Below, in pieces: positions 1-5,660 of a DNA stretch of 6,375 nucleotides (position 1 is its first letter; each line of letters opens with the position of its first letter). Under the pieces are notes generated by a model. That model was not told where the DNA came from. It saw only the letters and a list, made by a program, of their open reading frames with translations, and ran no database searches. The position numbers were made by a program, and so were the translations under genes. Source of the DNA: Deltaproteobacteria bacterium (GTDB lineage: Bacteria > Desulfobacterota > DSM-4660 > Desulfatiglandales > Desulfatiglandaceae); contig DUZB01000016.1 in NCBI GenBank assembly GCA_013349725.1, positions 1 to 6,375 on the forward strand. The letters are read 5' to 3'.

Positions 1-151
1 TTCATTTTCAACACCTTTTTGATACAATTATGAAGAAAATCTAAGATAAAAAACCCTAAATTCAGATAGTTATAGAATCCAACTGTATTCTGACGCTGTA
101 GGGAATAAAATTGAGCTCAAAATTAGAATTGCTGTTTCCCTAATTCCTGCT

Positions 152-180
152 TTGACATCCAGAGTCTTATTGTTTATGTT
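152..180 (+). promoter_or_regulatory. Candidate sigma70 promoter of leuB
   Basis: A perfect -35 box TTGACA (152-157) is followed after exactly 17 bp by TATGTT (175-180), which matches four of six positions of TATAAT including the key first A and last T. The predicted transcript start is near 187, giving a leader of about 180 nt before the leuB start at 368. It is the best match I found upstream of leuB on this strand, but it has no experimental support. Confidence 0.5.
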
Positions 181-316
181 CCCTTCTTTATCACAGTATC
201 CGTTAATCGGAAAACCTGAAATTGATGGAATATACCAGAAAACCGTATCCTGTTTAAATTTCCGGGCTTGGATTTGCATTCAACAGGGAAAAAACCTTAT
301 GACTCCATTGGTAACC

Positions 317-365
317 GGACGCTACACGCAGGACATCGGACACTGGACATCGGACATAGGAGACA
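317..365 (+). repeat. Seven-unit heptanucleotide tandem array, consensus GGACATC, carrying the leuB RBS
   Basis: From 317 the sequence runs in a 7-bp period for seven units. Units 3-6 (331-358) are GGACATC, GGACACT, GGACATC and GGACATA. Units 1 (GGACGCT, 317), 2 (ACACGCA, 324) and 7 (GGAGACA, 359) are degenerate. The Shine-Dalgarno AGGAG (358-362) of leuB straddles the junction of units 6 and 7, five bases before the ATG. Changes in copy number upstream would leave the SD-to-start distance unchanged but alter leader length and structure. Confidence 0.75.
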
Positions 366-367
366 GC

Positions 368-1471
368 ATGCACAAGACCATTGCGGTACTGGAAGGCGAC
401 GGCATCGGACCGGAGATCGTTCGAGAGGCCATAAAAGTGCTGAGGGCCATCGAAGAAAAATATCATCACACTTTTATCTTGAATCATGCCCCGTTTGGCG
501 CAGGAGCCTATTTTACCGATGGCTCAACGTTTCCTCAGAAAACGAAGGAAATCTGCGATAAAGCGGATATCATTATCAAAGGCCCCGTGGGACTTGCCGT
601 CGAGGAGATGCATGCCATTCCCCAGGAACACCGTCCTGAGGTCGCGGCCATTCTGCCACTGCGAAAACGCTATGACACATTCGCCAATTTCAGGCCGGTA
701 AGATTGCCCCGATCCCTTGCATCCTTTTCCCCATTAAAACCGGAAATCATCGGCGATGGGATTGATATCCTGATGATACGGGAACTCGTTGGCGGAATTT
801 ATTTCGGGGACAAGACGGAAGGGGCCTCAACCGGGATGAAATATGCCCGGGACGATTGCACCTATACGGAAGAACAGGTCCGGAGGATTTCACTCGTTGC
901 CCTCAAGGAAGCCCGAAAAAGGGGAGTAAAACTCACCAATATCCACAAAGCGAACGTACTCGCCACCTCCCGGTTCTGGAGAGAAGTTTTCGAAGATGTG
1001 GCGAAGGAATTTCCCGATGTTCCCTGCCAGTCCACACTGGTAGACAGCGCCGCGTACTACCTCGTGAAGAATCCGACCCAGTTCAACGGGGTGATGCTCC
1101 TGGAGAACATGCAGGGAGATATCCTCACCGATCAGGCGGGCGGGGTCATCGGCTCTCTGGGGCTCATGCCCTCCGCATGCATGGGCCCGAAAAAAAGCTA
1201 CGTGGAACCGGCCCATGGATCAGCGCCGGATATCGCCAATAGGAATATGGCCAATCCCTATTCCATGATCGGCAGCATTGCGATGCTCTTCGACGAATGC
1301 CTTGGCCTCCAGGAGGAGGCGCAGGATATCTGGAACGCCCTCTTTCGTGTATTTGAACAAGGATTTACCACAAAGGAATTGGCAAACGGCGCCCACGCAC
1401 AGGGAAAGATCCTCCAGACAACCGAATTTGGCGATACGGTTGTGAAGATGACTCAACAAGAGTGTTCCTGA
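368..1471 (+). CDS. leuB: 3-isopropylmalate dehydrogenase
   Basis: This cytosolic enzyme of leucine biosynthesis oxidises and decarboxylates 3-isopropylmalate to 2-oxoisocaproate with NAD+. The product is 367 aa, normal for LeuB. The N-terminal LEGDGIGPEI (8-17) starts the beta-decarboxylating dehydrogenase fold. Substrate arginines are R99, R109 (ANFRP) and R138 (IRELVGGIYFG), with catalytic Y145 and K194. Metal ligands are D226, D251 and D255, and D288 in HGSAPDI is the NAD-specificity aspartate. Spacing agrees with known LeuB proteins, and the substrate loop PE...ILPLRK (90-100) has the same length as in E. coli LeuB. The ATG at 368 is chosen because AGGAG lies 5 nt upstream and homology begins there; the frame's opening back to 152 is not LeuB-like. 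Oddities are HKANVL where DKANVL is usual, and ENMQGDILTD instead of the usual NLFGDILSD. No leuA, leuC or leuD is in the window. A related decarboxylating dehydrogenase is the main alternative. Confidence 0.9.
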   Translation: MHKTIAVLEGDGIGPEIVREAIKVLRAIEEKYHHTFILNHAPFGAGAYFTDGSTFPQKTKEICDKADIIIKGPVGLAVEEMHAIPQEHRPEVAAILPLRKRYDTFANFRPVRLPRSLASFSPLKPEIIGDGIDILMIRELVGGIYFGDKTEGASTGMKYARDDCTYTEEQVRRISLVALKEARKRGVKLTNIHKANVLATSRFWREVFEDVAKEFPDVPCQSTLVDSAAYYLVKNPTQFNGVMLLENMQGDILTDQAGGVIGSLGLMPSACMGPKKSYVEPAHGSAPDIANRNMANPYSMIGSIAMLFDECLGLQEEAQDIWNALFRVFEQGFTTKELANGAHAQGKILQTTEFGDTVVKMTQQECS

Positions 1472-1543
1472 TGAAGTGGGGCAGTACCGGCTTAAGAATT
1501 CTCTGTTTGGAAAATGACCGGGTAGAATCCGGAGATACTCTGA

Positions 1544-1577
1544 ATGAAGGGAAATTTACGGTTTCCTCATTTTCTCA
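1544..1577 (+). terminator. Weak candidate terminator after leuB
   Basis: About 70 nt after the leuB stop, ATGA (1544-1547) and GGAAA (1550-1554) can pair with TTTCC (1562-1566) and TCAT (1567-1570), leaving a 2-nt bulge and a 7-nt loop. A broken T-rich stretch follows. The stem is AT-rich and the T tract is interrupted by C, so the call is weak. Confidence 0.25.
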
Positions 1578-1583
1578 TCAGAA

Positions 1584-1745
1584 CTACATGATATGTTTGT
1601 CAGGCGAGTCCTTTCGGCGACGGATCACCCGTGTCCCGGGCGGGGTGTATTTCTTGACCGTTTGTTCTTCCTCCCGGGCCTTGTCATCAAGGGCGATCAG
1701 TTGACGTAACTGGGCTTCAATCTTCCTCATTTTTCCTTCTTCCAT
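1584..1745 (-). CDS. Small basic hypothetical protein (53 aa)
   Basis: I do not recognise this gene with certainty. From ATG at 1745 it encodes 53 residues: an acidic start, a helical segment around RKIEAQLRQLIALDDKA (7-23), a charged linker, then the compact motif YTPPGTRVIRRRK (33-45) and a short tail. The amphipathic helix followed by a strongly basic Pro/Gly/Arg motif reads like a real small protein that might bind nucleic acid or a partner; that role is a guess. GAAGAAGGA stands 6 nt before the ATG as a Shine-Dalgarno. The same purine run is duplicated 15 nt on, before a second in-frame ATG at 1730, so a 48-aa form is possible. The frame remains open upstream to a stop at 1899-1901 (minus-strand TAA), with only TTG or CTG as earlier starts, including a Trp/Cys-containing stretch. 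It could therefore be the tail of a decayed longer gene. It stands alone, convergent with leuB. Confidence 0.4.
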   Translation of the reverse strand: MEEGKMRKIEAQLRQLIALDDKAREEEQTVKKYTPPGTRVIRRRKDSPDKHIM

Positions 1746-1861
1746 AATTTTTCCTTCTTCGATAATAAAAGTTTTTTCGTTCTTCTTCCGGTCGGGACAT
1801 TCCCAACCGCTAAGATCCTGCAAAAGCAGGAAGGTGGCCGGCGGCAGACAAAATCTTTGTG

Positions 1862-1921
1862 CCCTGCGCAGGATTTTTCTGAATTTGACAAAGCACTCTT
1901 ATTCAGACGTATCCAGCAGGG
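1862..1921. repeat. 60-nt imperfect inverted repeat forming a three-stem hairpin
   Basis: Three successive arm pairs nest perfectly: CCCTGC (1862-1867) with GCAGGG (1916-1921), GGAT (1871-1874) with ATCC (1911-1914), and CTGAAT (1879-1884) with ATTCAG (1901-1906). Small internal loops (GCA/A and TTTT/ACGT) separate them and the apical loop is 16 nt. That gives 16 base pairs in 60 nt. It could be a structured RNA on either strand or a remnant of a mobile inverted repeat. There is no T tract next to it. I cannot assign it to a known RNA family. Confidence 0.5.
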
Positions 1922-2003
1922 TTAACGTTGCCGCTTCCCTTTTGATTTTTTAAATTTAAAAAGTGTTTTCCCGCAAAGAGTTTCGTTCCCGATGGGAGAT
2001 TTT

Positions 2004-2031
2004 AAAAATTGCACCCCGCAGAAGGGGATGC
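2004..2031 (-). terminator. Candidate rho-independent terminator for the kinase-U32 operon
   Basis: Read on the minus strand, GCA-t-CCCC pairs with GGGGTGC around a 6-nt loop (2031-2011), making a 7-bp GC-rich stem with one bulged base. It is followed by AATTTTT (2010-2004). It is the best terminator-like structure downstream of the U32 gene, but it lies about 390 nt after that stop codon, so a long 3' UTR or a separate transcript is implied. Confidence 0.4.
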
Positions 2032-2079
2032 TCCAGGCCTTGCCTCTTTTCAAAGGCTCATTTCCAAAAAACGCAGGGG

Positions 2080-2102
2080 TTTAACGCAACAGAATCGTTA
2101 AA
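2080..2102. repeat. Perfect 7-bp inverted repeat TTTAACG-N9-CGTTAAA
   Basis: TTTAACG (2080-2086) and CGTTAAA (2096-2102) are exact inverted copies separated by 9 bp. The arm spacing suits a dimeric DNA-binding protein or a small hairpin. A further TTAACG stands at 1922-1927. No gene start is close by, so a role as operator is unproven. Confidence 0.35.
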
Positions 2103-2420
2103 ACTGAGGTAGGCAAACCAGATGAGAGAATACTGCCCCGCTTGGAGTCCACTGTATTCCTTTTTGTAAATTCATAGCCGATCCACAGTGCAGGTTCTCC
2201 TTTATCTCAGATTTTCTGGATATGCAAGACTAAAATGAAGGTTCTGAAAAAAAAGATCACATCAGAACATAGCCATCGTATAGCGTTCTGTCAATCCTGT
2301 TCCACAATCCCTGGCCCAGACCCGGGCATTCAAGGCAGTAGCGACAAACTTTTATCTGAACAAAATACCCCATTGTCAGCTTCGAATCTTATGAGTCGCG
2401 CCAGGGCAGGCCGAAATGCC

Positions 2421-3617
2421 TTATTCTGACTTTCCTACCCTGCGAAGAATCGCATAAGGCTGCAAAGGGATAGGAAGCACGATACTCTGTGAGTTGTTAG
2501 CAAATTCCACTTGCCGGCCAAGGCTTGTGGTGAGAAGTTCGGGCATTTTTACGGTGGTAAGTTTCCCGTTCGGGGAAAGCACCTCAAGCTCTTCCCCACC
2601 CGCGATGGAATTTCTTACACGCACAACTTGTTTTCCTTCCATGGTTTCTTCCGTGACATTTCCCACGAAAACAGATTCCGATTGGGATGTGCTGCTCTCT
2701 CTTGAATAATCGCTGTCATCGATTTTCCCTTTCATGAAACCGGTTGAGTAACCCCGGCTGGGGATCCGTGTGAGAAGTTCAAGCCCCTGCTCGTGCGAAA
2801 ATTCTTTTCCGTCAAGGACCTGTCTGTAAAAAGAAACCACCGTGGCAATGTAGTGAATCGATTTCATCCGTCCTTCAATTTTGATGGAATCCACACCCGC
2901 TTTCTCAAGATCTGCAACAAATTCAAAAAGGGCCAGTTCCTTGCTGTTGAAAAGATATAGCCCTCTTTCGTCTTCAAAGACCGGCATGTACTGTCCGGGC
3001 CTGGTCTCTTCCACAAGGGCATATTTCCATCTACAGGGCTGCTTGCACTCACCACGGTTTGCACGAAAGCCGGCCAGGTAGTCGCTGATGGCGCATCTGC
3101 CGGAATAGGAAAAACATACTGCGCCATGGATAAAGGTCTCTGTCTCAACCCGCCCGTTGGTGGCCTTCTGGATCTCCCGGATCTGCTCAAAGGAAAGCTC
3201 TCGTGCCAGGTTCACTCTTTTGGCGCCCAGTTCCCCGTAAGCGAGCACGGTCTGGTAATTCATGGTATTGGCCTGTGTGCTGATATGAAGGGCTGCCCGA
3301 AGATCCATTTTTTTCAGTTCCATGAGCAGCCCCAGATCAGAAACGATCAGGGCGTCCACCCCCATCTCATCCAGCGTAACGGCGGTCTTTCTGAGAGAAT
3401 CCACCTCATTTGAAAAGGGATAGATGTTCAGCGTAACATAGCCCCTTTTCCCACGGGCATGGAGAAACGAAAGTCCTTCGTCGGCATCCTCAAAAGAGAA
3501 ATTTCCCGCGAAGCTCCTCAGAGAACCGAATTCAGTCCCGAAGTATACGGCATCCGCACCGTAGACAGCAGCCCATTTCAGTTTTTCCAGGTTACCTGCA
3601 GGCGCCAGAAGTTCCAT
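2421..3617 (-). CDS. Peptidase U32 family protein, TrhP/YegQ-like (probable tRNA hydroxylation)
   Basis: This belongs to the U32 family, named as peptidases; characterised members of this architecture (E. coli YegQ/TrhP, B. subtilis YrrN/YrrO) instead act in prephenate-dependent 5-hydroxyuridine formation at tRNA wobble position 34. The 398-aa product opens with ELLAPAGNLEKLKWAAVYGA (2-21) and carries the U32 signature ETFIHGAVC...SGRCAIS (160-178). C168, C175, C191 and C195 (CKQPC) are candidate [4Fe-4S] ligands. DSIKIEGRMKS (243-253) is typical of the barrel's end. Residues 315-395 match the small C-terminal beta-barrel domain found in TrhP. It is slightly shorter than YegQ (about 450 aa) but appears complete. 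The ATG at 3617 has GGAG 7-9 nt upstream, and the gap to the kinase stop is 21 nt, so the two are probably cotranscribed. Family is sure; the precise tRNA role is inferred. Confidence 0.9.
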   Translation of the reverse strand: MELLAPAGNLEKLKWAAVYGADAVYFGTEFGSLRSFAGNFSFEDADEGLSFLHARGKRGYVTLNIYPFSNEVDSLRKTAVTLDEMGVDALIVSDLGLLMELKKMDLRAALHISTQANTMNYQTVLAYGELGAKRVNLARELSFEQIREIQKATNGRVETETFIHGAVCFSYSGRCAISDYLAGFRANRGECKQPCRWKYALVEETRPGQYMPVFEDERGLYLFNSKELALFEFVADLEKAGVDSIKIEGRMKSIHYIATVVSFYRQVLDGKEFSHEQGLELLTRIPSRGYSTGFMKGKIDDSDYSRESSTSQSESVFVGNVTEETMEGKQVVRVRNSIAGGEELEVLSPNGKLTTVKMPELLTTSLGRQVEFANNSQSIVLPIPLQPYAILRRVGKSE

Positions 3618-3638
3618 TTAATGACTCTCCATTCTTTC

Positions 3639-5168
3639 TCAAATATTATGAGATTGTTTTCCGGGCAAATCCTTCGCGAGGGCAACATGGATCGTGACGC
3701 CTTTTCTACTGCCGGATTCAATCTGGACGTTCCCCCCATGTCTTTCCGCGATCTCTTTCACGATGGCCAGTCCCAGTCCGGTTCCCTGAACCCCCCGAGA
3801 GGACTCAAAGCGCTGAAACATCCCCCAGATTCTGTTCGAGACTTCTTCCTGAATCCCAATCCCGTCATCCATTACGGAAAAGATATGGAATTGATCCGTC
3901 TCTGCGTAGACGATATCGATTCGGGTAAGTCCTTCCCCGCCGTATTTCAGGGCATTGTCCACGAGGTTGCGCAGAATTCTCAGCAGGCAAAGCCTGTCCG
4001 CACGGATCTCCGGCAGATTCTCGGGTTCAGACCAGTTGATCCGGCGAACCTCTAACGGGGCGGAAAACTCCTCTCTTATTGTCTGGAGGATCTCTTTCGG
4101 ATCCACCCTTTCCGCATGCAAGGGCATCTCCTTTGTGGAAATGTACAGATTGATCTGATCAACCAGGGATACAATCTGTTCAGCCGCCTTCAGGATCTGA
4201 TCGCAATAGGTTTTTCCTTTCTCACCCAGGGCGCCCTGATACCGTTTATGCAGGAGTTTTGTGAGCCCGTAAATCCCAATCACGGGGCTCTTCAAGTCGT
4301 GTGAAACGGAGTAAGAGAACTGTTTTATCTTCTCTGAACTTTTCCGAACCGCTTCTTCCATCTCTTTGCGATCGGTGATATCAAGCATCATCGATTGTTT
4401 AAATATTCGTCCGTCTGCATATCGGATCGGTGTATTGACCACATAGAACCAGTGTTCGTCTTTCGGGCTCAGAAGTTCCCACCGGACGGTTTCTCCCGAA
4501 AATACCCGTTCGTTAACGCACCAGGGGCAGATGCTATCCCGTTCATGAATCGCCTTGTAGCATAATTTGCCCGTGCCGTCATAGCCGGTGCGCTCTATGA
4601 ACCGCTGGTTCATGTATTCTACGCGATAATCGGGGGAGCAGATATAGATGAACCCGTCAAATGCCTCCACCATGGCCCGATATCGGATTTCACTTTCCTG
4701 AAGCGCCTTCCGGGCCTGGTTATATTCCGTAACATCCCGGATAATGCCCTGATACCCAACGATTTCTCCACTTGGAGAGCGGCATACGGTAGACGTAAGG
4801 AGGCATTCCATGACCTCCCCGTTTTTTTTCCTCAATTTCACTGGGAAGTTCTTCAGGGCGGAACTTTTTTCAATCTCTTCCCTGAATCTATCCCTTTCTC
4901 CGGGATTGACGTAAAGCTCTCGCACATCAATTTTTCCGATCATCTCCCCTCTGGTATACCCGAAAAGCTCCAGCCCGGCCTGATTGGCATCCATGAAGAT
5001 CCCTTCCCGGCTGGTGATATAAATGGCGTCCCGGGATTCATTGAACAGGGTTCGGTATCTTTCTTCACTCCTCAGAATGGCCTCCCTGGCAAGTCTGCCC
5101 TCGGAGGCTTCTTTTTCCAACACCCTTATTCTTTTCTCCAGCTCTTCATAGGTCGGATTTTCGTTCAT
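3639..5168 (-). CDS. Soluble PAS-PAS sensor histidine kinase
   Basis: This is a cytosolic two-component sensor kinase of 509 aa with no signal peptide or membrane segment. Order of parts: N-terminal coiled coil (about 5-37), PAS1 (about 36-148, ending IIRDVTEYN), PAS2 (about 160-268, ending MLDITDRKEME), HisKA with phospho-acceptor His290 (FSYSVSHDLKSP), and HATPase with N box NLVDNALKYGG (401-411), G1 box DDGIGI (434-439) and G2 box GTGLGLAIV (462-470). All catalytic boxes are intact. PAS2 carries C203 and C214-P-W-C217, a possible metal or redox site. I choose the ATG at 5168 because GGAGG (5180-5176) lies 7 nt before it and coding then begins with the usual PTYEELEK opening; an upstream in-frame TTG at 5189 would place the SD inside the gene. 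It is the first gene of an operon with the U32 gene. No response regulator is nearby, so it is an orphan kinase with unknown signal. Confidence 0.93.
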   Translation of the reverse strand: MNENPTYEELEKRIRVLEKEASEGRLAREAILRSEERYRTLFNESRDAIYITSREGIFMDANQAGLELFGYTRGEMIGKIDVRELYVNPGERDRFREEIEKSSALKNFPVKLRKKNGEVMECLLTSTVCRSPSGEIVGYQGIIRDVTEYNQARKALQESEIRYRAMVEAFDGFIYICSPDYRVEYMNQRFIERTGYDGTGKLCYKAIHERDSICPWCVNERVFSGETVRWELLSPKDEHWFYVVNTPIRYADGRIFKQSMMLDITDRKEMEEAVRKSSEKIKQFSYSVSHDLKSPVIGIYGLTKLLHKRYQGALGEKGKTYCDQILKAAEQIVSLVDQINLYISTKEMPLHAERVDPKEILQTIREEFSAPLEVRRINWSEPENLPEIRADRLCLLRILRNLVDNALKYGGEGLTRIDIVYAETDQFHIFSVMDDGIGIQEEVSNRIWGMFQRFESSRGVQGTGLGLAIVKEIAERHGGNVQIESGSRKGVTIHVALAKDLPGKQSHNI

Positions 5169-5175
5169 CACAAAA

Positions 5176-5232
5176 CCTCCGTTCAGCAACGGGCATCCGT
5201 TTTAAAAATTTCGGAAATCAGGCAAAACGGAT
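5176..5232 (-). promoter_or_regulatory. Structured leader with alternating hairpins over the kinase RBS
   Basis: Read on the minus strand there are four arms: 1, ATCCGTTTT (5232-5224); 2, AAAACGGAT (5203-5195); 3, CCGTT (5192-5188); 4, AACGG (5183-5179). Arms 1:2 pair perfectly over 9 bp and arms 3:4 over 5 bp with loop GCTG. Arms 2:3 can pair instead (loop ATGC), and arm 1 can also pair six bases with AACGGA at arm 4. Arm 4 overlaps the Shine-Dalgarno GGAGG (5180-5176) by two bases. The alternatives would expose or partly hide the RBS. The switch role is inferred from complementarity alone. Confidence 0.4.
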
Positions 5233-5335
5233 TTCGGGAAAACTGAGAGATGCCTAAGTTGTACGCTAACTTTTCAAGCAAAGACACGTGGCCACAAAGG
5301 AATGATTCAAAACCAAACAAACGGAAAGTATTTTT

Positions 5336-5364
5336 TTTATACTCTCTAATGCATCATAAGTCAA
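5336..5364 (-). promoter_or_regulatory. Sigma70-like promoter of the kinase-U32 operon
   Basis: On the minus strand TTGACT (5364-5359) and TATAAA (5341-5336) are each five of six to consensus and are separated by exactly 17 bp. The predicted start is near 5329, giving a leader of about 160 nt that includes the alternating hairpins next to the kinase RBS. Confidence 0.6.
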
Positions 5365-5390
5365 TGAAAAGCATCCCGCGCTCTAATAAT

Positions 5391-5419
5391 TTAATACTGT
5401 AATATTAATGAGATATAAT
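5391..5419 (+). promoter_or_regulatory. Sigma70-like promoter of the NFACT-R gene
   Basis: TTAATA (5391-5396, four of six) and a perfect TATAAT (5414-5419) are 17 bp apart. Predicted start is near 5426, leaving a leader of about 235 nt before 5661. In AT-rich DNA such matches can arise by chance; the correct spacing and divergent position favour it. Confidence 0.45.
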
Positions 5420-5660
5420 TCATACCACGCAGAATATTCTCCCCCCGGAAAATGGGAAACCAGGTGCGCCTGAAAGGTTTTGCATGACAGAAGCAGGCAT
5501 TTTAAGCTTGAAATATTTTTTTAACTATGCGAGCTGTTCGGTAGATTTTCATTGTTTCACCGCAGGCTCGGAGGTACATGGGGGCTTTTTCATGTTTTGC
5601 CCTGAGCATTTAAACATTCAAAAAAGGAACGGCGATTTCTCTGTGGCTTCTTGAGGTGGC

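Larger units (their letters stand above)
1..367. other. AT-rich non-coding region upstream of leuB
   Basis: This stretch is visibly AT-richer than the genes that follow. It holds a sigma70-like promoter (152-180), an imperfect hairpin (arms CCTGTT 249-254 and AACAGG 282-287, with a smaller bulged stem inside) and the heptamer array (317-365). The leuB frame stays open back to base 152, but residues encoded before 368 do not resemble any LeuB N-terminus. A 69-codon minus-strand ORF (279-70) begins with an ATG directly after a stop and lacks a Shine-Dalgarno. I do not call it. There is no leucine-rich leader peptide of the classical leu attenuator kind. Confidence 0.6.
1746..2420. other. 675-bp intergenic region without a convincing gene
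   Basis: No ORF here has both a Shine-Dalgarno and protein-like composition. A 64-codon plus-strand ORF (2235-2429) lacks an RBS and runs into the antisense end of the U32 gene. The region is rich in hairpin-forming sequence: CCTGC-AAAA-GCAGG (1817-1830), the three-stem hairpin 1862-1921, a 16-bp AT palindrome (1947-1962), a GC-rich hairpin followed by a T tract on the minus strand (2004-2031), and the inverted repeat 2080-2102. A TTGACA at 1885-1890 has no good -10 box at standard distance. Confidence 0.6.
5169..5660. other. Divergent intergenic region between the kinase and NFACT-R genes
   Basis: This AT-rich stretch holds back-to-back promoters (minus 5336-5364, plus 5391-5419) whose -35 boxes are 26 bp apart, and so a long leader on each side: about 160 nt to the kinase and about 235 nt to NFACT-R. 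The plus leader contains a small hairpin CAGG-TGCG-CCTG (5461-5472) that competes with GCCTG/CAGGC (5468-5472 with 5494-5498), a T run at 5516-5522, and an 11-codon mini-ORF (5578-5613) behind GGAGG with only 3 nt spacing. GTGGCCAC (5288-5295) is an 8-bp palindrome. I recognise no known riboswitch. Confidence 0.5.

Noticed and set aside
70..279. 69-codon minus-strand ORF with fairly protein-like composition upstream of leuB
   Set aside because: Its ATG follows directly on a stop codon, there is no Shine-Dalgarno, and it lies in the AT-rich leader under the putative leuB promoter; no family recognised.
152..367. N-terminal extension of LeuB to base 152
   Set aside because: The added 72 residues have no LeuB similarity and pass through the promoter and heptamer array; the ATG at 368 has a well-placed AGGAG.
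1471..1704. Plus-strand ORF of about 78 codons whose ATG overlaps the leuB stop (TGATG)
   Set aside because: Translational coupling is possible, but no family is recognised, the second half is antisense to the better-supported small minus-strand ORF, and composition degrades toward Ser/Arg-rich shadow sequence.
1862..1927. Integron attC site, because a long hairpin ends next to GTTAACG
   Set aside because: The flanking bases do not fit the attC core GTTRRRY and no matching RYYYAAC stands at the other arm; no integrase or cassette is present.
2235..2429. 64-codon plus-strand ORF
   Set aside because: No RBS, no recognisable motif, and its end overlaps the U32 gene antisense.
3459..4055. 198-codon plus-strand ORF across the kinase and U32 genes
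   Set aside because: It is the antisense shadow of two well-supported minus-strand genes.
5578..5613. 11-codon leader peptide behind GGAGG in the NFACT-R leader
   Set aside because: The spacing to ATG is only 3 nt and there is no run of regulatory codons; kept only as a note in the intergenic entry.
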